A stretch of DNA of 64,000 nucleotides from Candidatus Brevundimonas colombiensis (GCA_029202665.1 CP119326.1:2356001-2420000); one strand, 5' to 3'; positions 52,586 through 61,738 are shown, counted from the first letter of the stretch. Numbers and translations: made by a program. The notes: generated by a model from the letters alone, not told the origin.

Positions 52586-53836
52586 ATGCTGGATGGATTG
52601 ATGCTGCAACTGGTGAAGCGGGTCTTCACCCCCCTGATCCAGCGCGGCGATCTTGAGATCGTCATGCCGGACGGGGCCGTGCTGCGGCTGGGCGACGGCG
52701 GGACGCCGAGCGTGCGGGTGCGTTTCAAGGATCGCCGGGCGATCCTGAATCTGGTGCGCGATCCCGACCTGAACATGGGCGAGATGTTCATGCAGCAGCG
52801 ACTGATCGTCGAACGCGGCACAGTCTATGATTTTCTGGAGCTGGTGCTGCGTGACGACCGCGACGTGGCGGTGGGCGCCACGGTGCGGTTTCTGGATTCG
52901 CTGCGGTCGGCGCTGCGTCCCGTCGTTCAACGCAACAGGCGGCGGCAATCGCGTCGCAACGTGGCCCATCACTACGACCTCGACGACCGGCTCTATCGGC
53001 TGTTTCTGGACGAGGACCGCCAGTATTCCTGCGCCTATTTCGAGACAGGCGACGAAACCCTGGAAGAGGCCCAACTGGCCAAGAAACGCCATATCGCGGC
53101 CAAGCTGCTGATCGAACCGGGTCAGCGCGTTCTGGATATCGGCTGCGGCTGGGGCGGGATGGCGCTTTATCTGGCCGAGGTGGCGGGCGCCGGTCAGGCG
53201 GTGGGCGTGACCCTGTCGACCGAGCAACAGGCGGCGGCGACGGCGCGGGCGACGAGGTCGCCGCGTGGCGGGGATGTGGAGTTCCGGCTGCAGGACTATC
53301 GCGACGTGCCCGGCCCGTTCGACCGCATTGTCTCGGTGGGCATGTTCGAGCATGTCGGCATCGTCAACTTCGACGCCTTCTTCACCCAGTGCCGCGACCT
53401 GTTGACCGAGGACGGCGTCATGCTGCTGCACTTCATCGGCAACAGCGACGTGCCGGACTTCAACAATCCGTGGCTGGAGCGGTACATCTTCCCCGGCGGC
53501 AGTCTGCCCTCCATGTCCGAGTTCACGCCGGCGATCGAGCGGTCGGGCCTGATCATCACCGACATCGAGGTCGTTCGTCTGCATTACGCGCAGACCCTGC
53601 GGATCTGGCGCGAGCGTTTCATGGCGCGGCGCGACGAGGCCAAGGCGCTGTATGACGAGCGGTTCTGCCTGATGTGGGAGTTCTATCTGGCCATGTCCGA
53701 GACGGCCTTCCGCTATCAGGAGATTGCGGTGTTTCAGGTCCAGTTGGCGCGTCGCCAGGAGGCCGTGCCCCTGACCCGCAACTATATCGCCGAGCGCGAG
53801 GCGGAGCTGAAACGCAGGGAACAGGCGCGGGCTTAG
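52586..53836 (+). CDS. Cyclopropane-fatty-acyl-phospholipid synthase family methyltransferase
   Basis: 416-aa SAM-dependent enzyme. SAM motif VLDIGCGWGGMALYLAE (about residues 179-195), NVAHHYDLDDRLYRLFLDEDRQYSCAYF, SVGMFEHVG and RYIFPGGSLPS are CFA synthase hallmarks. The family methylates or cyclopropanates unsaturated phospholipid acyl chains. A non-cyclopropanating fatty-acyl methyltransferase is possible. Last of the plus-strand set, 36 nt after the arginase-like gene; palindromic repeats follow it. Confidence 0.9.
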   Translation: MLDGLMLQLVKRVFTPLIQRGDLEIVMPDGAVLRLGDGGTPSVRVRFKDRRAILNLVRDPDLNMGEMFMQQRLIVERGTVYDFLELVLRDDRDVAVGATVRFLDSLRSALRPVVQRNRRRQSRRNVAHHYDLDDRLYRLFLDEDRQYSCAYFETGDETLEEAQLAKKRHIAAKLLIEPGQRVLDIGCGWGGMALYLAEVAGAGQAVGVTLSTEQQAAATARATRSPRGGDVEFRLQDYRDVPGPFDRIVSVGMFEHVGIVNFDAFFTQCRDLLTEDGVMLLHFIGNSDVPDFNNPWLERYIFPGGSLPSMSEFTPAIERSGLIITDIEVVRLHYAQTLRIWRERFMARRDEAKALYDERFCLMWEFYLAMSETAFRYQEIAVFQVQLARRQEAVPLTRNYIAEREAELKRREQARA

Positions 53837-53895
53837 AGCCTGATCGGTTGAGATGGAATCGCTTCGCGATTTCATCGATGCCGTGAATCAGGCTC
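53837..53895. repeat. Palindromic intergenic repeat 1
   Basis: Outer arms AGAGCCTGAT and ATCAGGCTC enclose an inner 11-bp hairpin (53852-53862 with 53866-53876, loop TTC, one G-T pair). Resembles the short palindromic REP-type units scattered in Caulobacterales/Rhizobiales genomes. May also terminate the CFA transcript. Confidence 0.65.
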
Positions 53896-53907
53896 CAGAT
53901 ATGAGCG

Positions 53908-53969
53908 AGAGCATGATTCACGCTTCTGTCGGAACCGCTACGCGGTTCCGTCTAAAACGATCATGCTCT
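53908..53969. repeat. Palindromic intergenic repeat 2
   Basis: Outer arms AGAGCATGAT (53908-53917) and ATCATGCTCT (53960-53969) enclose a perfect 9-bp hairpin (53930-53938 with 53942-53950). The last arm overlaps the stop codon of the DegT-like gene. Related to repeat 1 in arm sequence. Confidence 0.68.
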
Positions 53970-55239
53970 AGCCCCGTGCTGAGGTCGCGCGGCGCAGCAT
54001 CTCGCAGACCCGCGCGAAGTCCGCATCGCCCAGCCATGGACTGTTGCTGATCGCCAGCAGCCGCCCGGCCCAGCTCCGGGCGTTGGGCAGGGCGTCAGGC
54101 GCGCTGGTTGGCACGACCGAGGTGTAGCGCCGATAATCCGGCAGGGCGCGAAGGAAGGGCGGGCTGAGGCCCAGCCCCTTGTCCCAGCCTTGCGCCAGGA
54201 CGGCGTCCCGCGCCGCCTGATCCGGCAGGCGCACCATCAGGATCGGCCAGACGCCGCGCGCGCCGGGGGCGCTGTCCCGGACCACATCCACGCCCGCAAT
54301 CTGCGCCAGCGTCTCGACGCGCGACGACGCCTGCACCTCGGCGGCGGCCAGAAACTCCGGCAGGCGTTTCAGGGCCATGGCCCCGACCTTCTTGCGCCAT
54401 CGCCCCGGCCGGTGAAGGGGAATCCGGTCGGGAAAATCGTCGCCCGCCGCAGCGCTCCAGTCCCCGCGCGCCAGCGCCTGACGCAGCGGTGCGCCATAGC
54501 TCCATCGCAGGGCGCCCGGCCGATAGAGAAGGGCATAGCCGATCAGTTCGGCGATGCGCCGGGCCTCCATCGTCCGGCTGTCGGGGATCAGACGGCGGCT
54601 GGTTTCCTGAAGGGCGCGCCGAAGCGGCGCGTCGCGCGCGGTCAGGACGCCGCCCTCATAGATGCTGAGCCCCTTGCCCACGGCCAGGCTGTAGAAGCCG
54701 ATGTCGCCCTGCTGGCCGACCGAGGCGGCGCCGAGACGCGCGCCCAAGGCCTGTGCGGCATCCTCGATCACCCAGGCGCCGACCCGGTGGGCGGCCTCGA
54801 CGGCGGGGCGGATGTCGCTGACCCGCCCGCCCAGATGGGTGGGCACGACGGCCAGGGTGCGAGCGCCGCAAAGCCCATCCAGCGCCTCGGGCGCCATGTC
54901 CAGGGTGTCGGGGCTGAGATCGGCCAGTTTCAGCTTCAGCCCACTGGCGGCGACGGCCTGGGCGACCAGCGGGCAGGTATAGGCCGGGACCACCACCTCG
55001 TCTCTGTCGGGCGCGCGGTCAGCCAGGGTGCGCAGGGCGACGATGAAGGCCGCCGTGCCCGAACATTCGATCTGGACCCCTGGCGCGCCCAGAAACGCCG
55101 CCAGATCGGTCTCCAACTCTGAATATCTGTCGGGGAACAGGTCGCGGCCCAGCAGGGGCAGGCCAGCCGTGGGCGGCGCGAAACCCGCCGCCCTAGCCAA
55201 GGGGTTCAGGCTCCGCCTCGCGGCTGAGCCGGCCTTCAC
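53968..55239 (-). CDS. DegT/DnrJ/EryC1-type PLP aminotransferase
   Basis: 423 aa. The N-terminal LGRDLFPDRYSELETDLAAFLGAPGVQIECSGTAA and VVPAYTCPLVAQAVAASGLKL fit the DegT family. The catalytic Asp pair is in VIEDAAQALGA and the Schiff-base Lys in SLAVGKGLSIYEGG, a non-standard context for sugar aminotransferases. Members make amino sugars or, less often, other amines. The start overlaps the SMR-like gene by 47 nt, an unusually long overlap. Confidence 0.83.
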   Translation of the reverse strand: MKAGSAARRSLNPLARAAGFAPPTAGLPLLGRDLFPDRYSELETDLAAFLGAPGVQIECSGTAAFIVALRTLADRAPDRDEVVVPAYTCPLVAQAVAASGLKLKLADLSPDTLDMAPEALDGLCGARTLAVVPTHLGGRVSDIRPAVEAAHRVGAWVIEDAAQALGARLGAASVGQQGDIGFYSLAVGKGLSIYEGGVLTARDAPLRRALQETSRRLIPDSRTMEARRIAELIGYALLYRPGALRWSYGAPLRQALARGDWSAAAGDDFPDRIPLHRPGRWRKKVGAMALKRLPEFLAAAEVQASSRVETLAQIAGVDVVRDSAPGARGVWPILMVRLPDQAARDAVLAQGWDKGLGLSPPFLRALPDYRRYTSVVPTSAPDALPNARSWAGRLLAISNSPWLGDADFARVCEMLRRATSARG

Positions 55240-55606
55240 CGACCGCCAGGAACACTATGCCGCCAAGGATCAGCGCCGTGCCCAAAAGCTGGGGCCAGCC
55301 GATGACCTCGCGGAACAGGACCGCCGACAGGGCCAGCACGGACACGATCTCGAGGTGAGACGCGGCGAATGCAGGACCGACCGGCGCCCGCTGCAGCAGG
55401 GTCATCCAGGTGAAGAAGGCGCCGATATAGCCGGCCATGGCGCCATAGATCCACGGCTGGCTGAACACCCTGGCCAGCCAGGACGATGAGAACTCCAGCG
55501 GCAGGGCGCTGCTGCCCGCCTGTTTGAAACAGAGCTGGGCCAGGGTGTCGAACGCCATCAGCGACAGAAAGCCGATGATATAGAAGGCTTTTGAAGACGA
55601 TTTCAT
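55193..55606 (-). CDS. SMR/EamA half-size transporter, subunit 1
   Basis: 137 aa with four hydrophobic helices; MAFDTLAQLCFKQAG at helix 1 and PVGPAFAASHLEIVSVLALSAVLFREVIG at helices 3-4 are SMR/EmrE-like. Together with the adjacent gene it makes a pair resembling ArnE/ArnF, the flippase of aminoarabinose-lipid (resemblance by architecture). Overlaps the second subunit gene by 4 nt. Confidence 0.8.
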   Translation of the reverse strand: MKSSSKAFYIIGFLSLMAFDTLAQLCFKQAGSSALPLEFSSSWLARVFSQPWIYGAMAGYIGAFFTWMTLLQRAPVGPAFAASHLEIVSVLALSAVLFREVIGWPQLLGTALILGGIVFLAVGEGRLSREAEPEPLG

Positions 55607-55962
55607 CCCTTCAGCCCCACGACCGCGACCCCGAGGGAAATCAGCGTCACACCGATGATCCGCAAGGGCGTCAGCTTTTCACGGAACAACAGGCGCCCCA
55701 GCAGCAGAATGGCGACGATGTTGATCGAGCCCAGCAGGACCCCGTCAGACAGGGGCACAAGCGACAGGAAGGCCAGCCAGATCAGAAACTCCGCCACATA
55801 GCTGCTGATGCCGATCCATATCCACGGACGGCGGGCCATGTAGAGCCAGCGCGCCAGGCCGTCACCCGCGCGCGGGTCGGAGGCGGCGGCCTTGAACGCC
55901 AGTTGACCGGCGCAGTCGACCACGATGTTGGCTGTCCACAGCCCCACGACCAGCGCGCTCAC
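55603..55962 (-). CDS. SMR/EamA half-size transporter, subunit 2
   Basis: 119 aa, four helices. TANIVVDCAGQLAFKAAA at helix 1 parallels helix 1 of the neighbouring subunit, and INIVAILLLGRLLFREKLTPLRIIGVTLISLGV is the typical SMR C-terminus. Probably a heterodimer with the previous protein. 4-nt overlaps on both sides bind it into the operon. Confidence 0.8.
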   Translation of the reverse strand: MSALVVGLWTANIVVDCAGQLAFKAAASDPRAGDGLARWLYMARRPWIWIGISSYVAEFLIWLAFLSLVPLSDGVLLGSINIVAILLLGRLLFREKLTPLRIIGVTLISLGVAVVGLKG

Positions 55963-56831
55963 GCGGCGGCCTCCATCGTCTCAGGCTGGCGGGCGATCCG
56001 CTTGGCGAAGTCGGTGACACAGGCGATGACGCGGCGACGCTCCCGGTCGATCGTGACCATGTGATAGCTGTCTTCCAGCACCACCAGTTCGACTGGCGCC
56101 TTGTGGACGCGGTTCCTGATGTCCTGCGCGTTGGACAGGGCAGCGACGTCGTCGTGCCGCGCGTGAATGACCAGACAGGGGACGTCGATCAGGGACAGCC
56201 GGCGCCGCACATGGCGCGCCAGGGCCTGAAGCTCGCCGATCGACCACCACGGATTGCCGGGCAGGCCGGCCTGGGAACTGTCGCCCGACTGCATCTGGGC
56301 CACGATGCGGGCGCGGATCGCTTCGTCCTTGATGCCGTAGGGCGGCATTTCAAAGAAGACGCGCTTGGCCCCGATCCCCAAGGCGCGGCACAGCGGCAGC
56401 AGGAAGGAAAACCGCGTGTAGAAGGGCATGCTCCAGCCGTCATGGCGGAAGGTGGTGGACAGGGCGACCACGCCCGCCAGTTTCGCCGTGCCGTCCTCAG
56501 CCAGACCCAGGGCCAGAAGCGCCCCCATCGACAGACCGACGGCGATGATCCGGTCGGTGTCGGCGGCCAGATGACGCGCGCCTTCCTGCACGCTGTTCAT
56601 CCAGTCGCGCCAGCCCGTCGCCAGCAGGTCGTCGACGTCGCCGCAGTGGCCGGCCAGTTGCAGGGCATAGACGGTGAACCCCTCCTTCTGCAGACCGCGC
56701 GCGATCAGCCGCATCTCATTGGGTGTTCCGGTCAGGCCATGGATCAACAGGACGCCGATCCGCGCATTCGTGCCCTGGCCGGGCAGAAGATAGGCATGGT
56801 CTTTCAACACAGAGGTCGAAGGCGGCGTCAT
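55959..56831 (-). CDS. Alpha/beta hydrolase (carboxylesterase/monoacylglycerol-lipase-like)
   Basis: 290 aa. Oxyanion motif LLIHGLTGTPNEM, nucleophile elbow VGLSMGALLALG (Ser about 99), acid in the HARHDDVAALSN region, and His in EDSYHMVTID. Closest in style to Est30-type carboxylesterases and serine aminopeptidase S33 proteins. No signal peptide, so cytosolic. Overlaps both neighbours by 4 nt. Confidence 0.87.
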   Translation of the reverse strand: MTPPSTSVLKDHAYLLPGQGTNARIGVLLIHGLTGTPNEMRLIARGLQKEGFTVYALQLAGHCGDVDDLLATGWRDWMNSVQEGARHLAADTDRIIAVGLSMGALLALGLAEDGTAKLAGVVALSTTFRHDGWSMPFYTRFSFLLPLCRALGIGAKRVFFEMPPYGIKDEAIRARIVAQMQSGDSSQAGLPGNPWWSIGELQALARHVRRRLSLIDVPCLVIHARHDDVAALSNAQDIRNRVHKAPVELVVLEDSYHMVTIDRERRRVIACVTDFAKRIARQPETMEAAA

Positions 56832-57535
56832 ACGGCATCCTGAAGCGAAGGACGGCTCAGGATTTCCGGCAACAGGGCCAGGGCGTCGGTGAAGTCGTCA
56901 ATAGGGGCGTGGGGAATGGCGTTGGCCCGGCAATGATCGATCAGCCGACGCTTCGCCAGAACGAAATCCGCCTTGCCTGACACGCAGAAGTCCGAGGTGC
57001 TGTCGCCGATATAGAGGATGCGGTTCGCCGTGCGCCGCGCTTCGGCCAGCCGGGCGCATTTGCAGTTGGCGCTGTCCTTGACGCAGGCCGCGGAACTCAA
57101 TGGCGTGTTCAGCCGCCAGCGGTTGGCCGAGGCCTGTTCCATCTGATTGGCCATGACGGGCAGGGCGCCTAGGTTCAGCGGGGCCAGGATGCGTTCGATG
57201 GCCAGATCCAGACCATCGCTGACAATGCTGATCGGCGCGCCGAAACCCTGGGCCGCCCGGACGAAGGCGGGGAAGGCGGGGTCCACCTGAATCGCGGACA
57301 GGGCTTGATCAAAAGCCTGATCGGTCATGTCCAGCAGGGCGATCTGGCCGGTCATGCAGGCCTTAGAGCCGATCTGTCCTTGTTCCCAGGCGTTCTCCAG
57401 GTCCGTCCAGCCGGGACGGCCGAAGGCCTGAAGCAGGCTGTCGGTCGCATCGCGATCGCTGATGGTGCCGTCGAAATCGCAGTGAATGGCCCATTCGCTG
57501 CGTGAAGGGCTGAGGCTGTAGCGGTGTTTAGTCAT
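56828..57535 (-). CDS. HAD-IB phosphatase (MtnX/SerB-like)
   Basis: 235 aa. Motif I HCDFDGTISDRDATDSLL (Asp nucleophile), motif II IVSDGLD, motif IV IGDSTSDFCVS. Cysteine-rich stretch ACVKDSANCKCARL recalls the MtnX/phosphoserine-phosphatase-like group. It probably dephosphorylates a small phosphate or phospholipid head group. The ATG at 57535 overlaps the end of the membrane-fusion gene by 8 nt. Confidence 0.84.
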   Translation of the reverse strand: MTKHRYSLSPSRSEWAIHCDFDGTISDRDATDSLLQAFGRPGWTDLENAWEQGQIGSKACMTGQIALLDMTDQAFDQALSAIQVDPAFPAFVRAAQGFGAPISIVSDGLDLAIERILAPLNLGALPVMANQMEQASANRWRLNTPLSSAACVKDSANCKCARLAEARRTANRILYIGDSTSDFCVSGKADFVLAKRRLIDHCRANAIPHAPIDDFTDALALLPEILSRPSLQDAV

Positions 57536-58436
57536 TGAAATTGACCCGAACGGTTTGGCCGACGCGCACGTCGGGGCGGGTGTCGAATTCGAGCAGGCCT
57601 TCGACGACGCGGCTGGGGCCGCGTTCAACGTCGTCGCCCTGACGGGCATGGGTGTAAACGGGGCTGAGATAGGTCAGATGAGCGGCGGGCAGCGGCTTGC
57701 CGCCCAAAGGTGTCGGATCAATGGTCACGCTCGCCTTCATGCCGGGACGCACGCGTCCGATGAAGCTCTCGTTGATCTCGGCGCGGACGATCAGCGGGCG
57801 CTCCGGCAGAAGGGTCATCAGGGCTGCGCCCTGCGACAACCGCTCTCCGGCCGGCACGACGATGCGAAGGACGACGCCGTCGGTCGGGGCGATCACCTGG
57901 GTCTTCTTCAGGCGATTGCGCGCCTGGGCCAGCCGTTGATGATAGACGACGATGTCGGCGGCGGCGGCGGCGGATTCAGCCTGGGCGTCGGCAAGGGAAA
58001 GCTGAACATCGGCCAGAGCCTGGGCCGAGACGGCGCCCGCTTTTTCAGCCTGCTGGTTTCGATTGAGGGTTTCGCTGAGCGCGCGGACCTTGAGTTGCGC
58101 CGCCTGCTGGCGTTGGCGCGACTGATCGGCCTGGGCTTCGATCAGGCGGGTTTCGTCTGCAAGCGCGCCGTCGTCGAAGCGTGCCAGCACGTCGCCCTTA
58201 TGCACGGTCTGACCTTCGACGACCTCCAGCGCGCGCAGTTCGCCTTCCAGCGGCGCGGTCACGGCGACCAGCCCGCCCTGCACCTCGATGCGGCCGCGCG
58301 CCACGGCGTGCATCGGCGCGGTTTGCGTCGGCGGTTCGGGCTTCTGGCAGGCGGACAGGGCGGAAAGGCCGACAATCGCCAGAACGGCGACGACGGAAGG
58401 GCGGGGTACGGGCGGCAGGATTGTGGCTTTCATCAC
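57528..58436 (-). CDS. HlyD/DevB-type membrane fusion protein (lipoprotein)
   Basis: 302 aa. Signal with lipobox GLSALSAC (Cys about residue 30), then half-lipoyl/barrel pieces VTAPLEGELRALEVVEGQTVHKGDVLARFDD and VIAPTDGVVLRIVVPAGERLSQG around a coiled-coil hairpin (about 95-185). Links the inner-membrane ABC exporter to the TolC-like channel. 4-nt overlap with the ATPase gene. Confidence 0.88.
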   Translation of the reverse strand: MMKATILPPVPRPSVVAVLAIVGLSALSACQKPEPPTQTAPMHAVARGRIEVQGGLVAVTAPLEGELRALEVVEGQTVHKGDVLARFDDGALADETRLIEAQADQSRQRQQAAQLKVRALSETLNRNQQAEKAGAVSAQALADVQLSLADAQAESAAAAADIVVYHQRLAQARNRLKKTQVIAPTDGVVLRIVVPAGERLSQGAALMTLLPERPLIVRAEINESFIGRVRPGMKASVTIDPTPLGGKPLPAAHLTYLSPVYTHARQGDDVERGPSRVVEGLLEFDTRPDVRVGQTVRVNFND

Positions 58437-59197
58437 CGAGCTTCCGAATAGAGTTGTGGGCTGGAAGACAGGCCGGGGCGAACATCGCTCTTGATGACGC
58501 CGTCCTCCATGGTCAGCAGGCGGTCGGCGAAGCGGATCAGGCGTGGATCATGGCTGACGCACACCACCGTCGCGCCTCGATTATGAGCAATCTGGCGCAG
58601 CATTTCGCTGACCCGCTGACCATTCTCCGCGTCCAGCGCGCTGGTGGGTTCGTCGGCGAACAGCAGGGCGGGCGACTTGGCGATGGCGCGGGCGATGGCG
58701 ACCCTCTGTTTCTCACCGCCGGAGAGTTGCGCCGGGCGCATATCCAGGCGGTGGCTCAGTCCTACCTCCTTCAACGCATCCAGGGCCAGGACCTCGCTTT
58801 GACGGTGGTCCATGCCCAGATAGCCCAGCGGAAGCTGCACCTGCTCCACGGCGGTCAGCGCCGGGAACAGGTTGAATCCCTGGAACACAAAGCCGGTGTG
58901 TTGCAGGCGGAAGGCCTCCAGCCGGCTGCGACCGAGCCGGTCCAGCCGCTCACCCAGCGCCGTGACGGAACCGCTGTCCGGCTTCTGCAGGCCGGACAAC
59001 AGCGACAGCAGCGTGCTCTTGCCGCAGCCCGAAGGGCCGGAGATCAGGGTCATCTCGCCGGGATGAAGGTCCAGATCCAGATGGGTCAGCACCTGTGTCT
59101 GGACCGCGCCGGTGGTGAAGCTTTTCACCAGCCCGGCGGCGATGACCGTCGGGGCGGGCGATCTGGCGAGCGTCAGGATGTGCGCGGAATCAGCCAT
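58433..59197 (-). CDS. ABC exporter ATPase (DevA/MacB/LolD type)
   Basis: 254 aa. Walker A GPSGCGKST, Q-loop region QHTGFVFQGFNLFP, signature LSGGEKQRVAIARAI, Walker B LLFADEPTSALD, and switch His in VCVSHDPRL. The substrate class of DevA/MacB ATPases includes lipids, lipoproteins and peptides. Sits between its membrane-fusion and permease partners. Confidence 0.94.
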   Translation of the reverse strand: MADSAHILTLARSPAPTVIAAGLVKSFTTGAVQTQVLTHLDLDLHPGEMTLISGPSGCGKSTLLSLLSGLQKPDSGSVTALGERLDRLGRSRLEAFRLQHTGFVFQGFNLFPALTAVEQVQLPLGYLGMDHRQSEVLALDALKEVGLSHRLDMRPAQLSGGEKQRVAIARAIAKSPALLFADEPTSALDAENGQRVSEMLRQIAHNRGATVVCVSHDPRLIRFADRLLTMEDGVIKSDVRPGLSSSPQLYSEAR

Positions 59198-59201
59198 GGC
59201 C

Positions 59202-60335
59202 TTATCTCAACAACATGGCGGGATCGGTCTTCAGCATCGTCCGCACCGCAGCCAGACTGGCCAGCATGGCCATGGCGAAGATCAACAGGCCGCATCCGGT
59301 CGCGACGGGCAGGCTCATGGCCACCGGCACATCCTGTCCGGCCGCCAGCATCAGCAAGGGCGTGCTGATCAGCGCCGCCAGCACCAGGCCGACCCCGCCG
59401 ATCCAGGCGCTCTGCTCAAGCACCACGCGGGTCAGCGACCAGCGCCCCACGCCAAGCGCGCTGAGGGCCGCATACTCCCGGCGCGAGGCGGAGATGGTTC
59501 CGGCCAGCGACTGGCTGGTCACCATGGCCCCCACCAGACTGACGATGATGGCCATGAACAGGACGGCGATGCCCGCCCCGGTGTCCAGCAGCCAGTAGTT
59601 CTGCGAACGGGCGGCGAATTCGTTCGCGGTCCAGGCCTCATAGGGTGAAAAGGCCGCGCGGTCCTGCATCAACCGTTGGCGCACGACACCCGGTGCGGCG
59701 CCGTTCTTCAATCGCGCCAGATAATAGGTGTCCCTGGATGTCTCCGCCCCGCCGATCTCGCGTGCGGTGTCCAGCGATGACAGGACGTTGACGCCCCCCA
59801 GGCCGCGCATGCCCTTTATGACGCCGACAACGCGCACCGGGTGCCTGTTGATCCAGGCCAGGCCGCCCTCAGCGACCCCAAGGGTGGTCAGGTCCGCGCT
59901 ATCGACGATCACCGCGCCCGGATCGCGCAGCCGCTGGCGCAAGGCGTCCGGCAGCAGCCTGGAAAACGCCATGGCGTCCTTTTCAACAGAGAGGCCGGAC
60001 AGATAGACCGTGACCGCCCCATGGTCGTCCGACGCCGAATGCCAGTCGGCATCGACCCAGCGCCAGGGTTCGACGGTCGAAACGGCTTCATCGGCGCGCA
60101 GACGCATCTCGACGTCCGGTCCCAGCGGGCGACCGTAGTTGAAGCTTTGCGAACCGGGATAGCCGACCCAGACGTCGGCCGATGACGCCTTGATGTAGAT
60201 GGCGGCGCTGCTGAAGATGCCCAGCACCAGGGCGGCCTGCACGATCAGCAGCAGCCCGGCGAACGTCACCGCCAGCACCACGGGCACGAAGCGAACCCAC
60301 TCGTGGATCAGGGTCTTGCGGGCGAGGGAGATCAC
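59202..60335 (-). CDS. ABC exporter permease (DevC/FtsX-like)
   Basis: 377 aa with four transmembrane helices: one at about 15-40, then an extracytoplasmic domain (about 45-250), then three C-terminal helices. SLARKTLIHEWVRFVPVVLAV and ASSADVWVGYPGSQSF match DevC-type permeases more than MacB in length and spacing. In cyanobacteria DevBCA exports heterocyst glycolipid. 4 nt from the ATPase gene, 4-nt overlap with the TolC gene. Confidence 0.87.
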   Translation of the reverse strand: MISLARKTLIHEWVRFVPVVLAVTFAGLLLIVQAALVLGIFSSAAIYIKASSADVWVGYPGSQSFNYGRPLGPDVEMRLRADEAVSTVEPWRWVDADWHSASDDHGAVTVYLSGLSVEKDAMAFSRLLPDALRQRLRDPGAVIVDSADLTTLGVAEGGLAWINRHPVRVVGVIKGMRGLGGVNVLSSLDTAREIGGAETSRDTYYLARLKNGAAPGVVRQRLMQDRAAFSPYEAWTANEFAARSQNYWLLDTGAGIAVLFMAIIVSLVGAMVTSQSLAGTISASRREYAALSALGVGRWSLTRVVLEQSAWIGGVGLVLAALISTPLLMLAAGQDVPVAMSLPVATGCGLLIFAMAMLASLAAVRTMLKTDPAMLLR

Positions 60336-61738
60336 GGCGTCGTCCCCTCCGCCAGCAGCGGTCCGCCCGCCGCCTTAAAGATATGGAGCAGGGCCGTTAT
60401 GCTGTCCAACCGGGCGTCGACCAGGGCCGAACGGGCCTCCAGCAGGTCGGTTTGCGGCTGGATCATATCCAGATCGCTGGCCAGACCCAGGTCATGGCGC
60501 GTGGTCCAGGCGTCCAGGGATCGGCGCAGGGTTTCGACCGTCTCGCGACGCGCCGTGACAATGGCCTGCTGCTGCTCCAGGGCGCTGAAGGCGGTCTGAA
60601 CTTCGCCGGCCGCTTCGATGACCGCCTGGTGATAAAGCGCCAGGGCGCTGGACAGGGCGTGGTCCTCGCTGTTGACCATGGCGCGGCGCCGGCCCCAGTC
60701 CCACAGCGGAATGTCGATCGTAGGCCCGATCACCGGCATCAGCCCGCCGGGTGAAGGCGCTGACGACAGGCTGCGCGTATAGCTGATCGACCCGCTCAAC
60801 GACAGGCTGGGATAGAGGGCGGCCCGGGCGATCCTCACGCGGGCGGCGGCTTCCAGAACCTCTGCTTCGGCAGTCATCACGTCGGGGCGACGACGCAGGT
60901 CGTTGGCCTTCAGTTCGGCCGGAAACCGCACGGACGCGAAATGGCCGGCGGCCTGATCCTGTGAGGCCGGGTCGGATCGACTGAGCAGAGCGTCCAACGT
61001 CCGTGACGCACGCTCGATCTGGTACTGCAGGCGAGCCTGTTCGATGCGGTGACGGTTCTCTTCGATGGAGGCCGCGCGCCGCTCGCGCGCATCGGCCAAC
61101 CCCGTATCGACCCGCACCTGCACCAGGTCGAGGGCGCGCAGGGACAGTTCGTGCGATTGTCGCGACAGCGCCAGCCGGACCTGCGCTTCGTGGCGTTCGT
61201 AATAGGCTTGAATAAGCGATGTCGCGATCATCAGGCGCGCTGCCCGCAACTGTGCGGCCTGCGCGGCGGTGCGAGCTTCGGCTTCCTGATCCCGTGCGGC
61301 GTTGGCGCCGAAGAAGTCGACCTCCCACCGTGTGGCGAGGCCCAGCTGATAATAGCCGTCGCCGGTCGGAACATCCTGTAGCGGAAGCCCAAGCAGGTCC
61401 AGGCCGGGACGTTCGGCGTTGTTTGTCCGGCGTTGCAGCGCCTGCGCCTGTTGCAGCCGCTGCCGCGCGCTCTCGATCGTCAGGTTGCGGTCCAGGGCCT
61501 CGGTCAGCAGGGCCATCAGGTCGGGGTCGTCGAAAACCTCGCGCCAGTCGTCGGCGACCCAGTCAGCCGCCAGGGGCGCGCCCGTCTGCACGTCCTTGAC
61601 GATGACGGCCGGCGCATCGGCTGGTCTTGGCGAGACAGGAGCAGCCGTCTCACGCGCCTGCGCGACCGCCCCGCCTGCAACGACAAGCAGCATCGCACTT
61701 GGCGCACCCAACAGAAGTCTTCGTTTGGGCCGGGGCAA
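60332..61738 (-). CDS. TolC-family outer-membrane efflux protein
   Basis: 468 aa. Signal peptide (MPRPKRRLLLGAPSAMLLVVAGGAVAQ), then two outer-membrane-efflux repeats of long helices: LLTEALDRNLTIESARQRLQQAQAL and VLEAAARVRIARAALYPSLSLSG. The signal has no lipobox, unlike NodT/OprM. TTG at 61738 is preferred (GAGGA at about 6 nt); a TTG two codons upstream abuts the Shine-Dalgarno too closely. First gene of the exporter part of the operon. Confidence 0.88.
   Translation of the reverse strand: MPRPKRRLLLGAPSAMLLVVAGGAVAQARETAAPVSPRPADAPAVIVKDVQTGAPLAADWVADDWREVFDDPDLMALLTEALDRNLTIESARQRLQQAQALQRRTNNAERPGLDLLGLPLQDVPTGDGYYQLGLATRWEVDFFGANAARDQEAEARTAAQAAQLRAARLMIATSLIQAYYERHEAQVRLALSRQSHELSLRALDLVQVRVDTGLADARERRAASIEENRHRIEQARLQYQIERASRTLDALLSRSDPASQDQAAGHFASVRFPAELKANDLRRRPDVMTAEAEVLEAAARVRIARAALYPSLSLSGSISYTRSLSSAPSPGGLMPVIGPTIDIPLWDWGRRRAMVNSEDHALSSALALYHQAVIEAAGEVQTAFSALEQQQAIVTARRETVETLRRSLDAWTTRHDLGLASDLDMIQPQTDLLEARSALVDARLDSITALLHIFKAAGGPLLAEGTTP

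Noticed and set aside
51983..53875. 630-codon minus-strand open frame over the arginase-like and CFA genes
   Set aside because: Antisense shadow without motifs; the plus-strand genes show metal and SAM sites.
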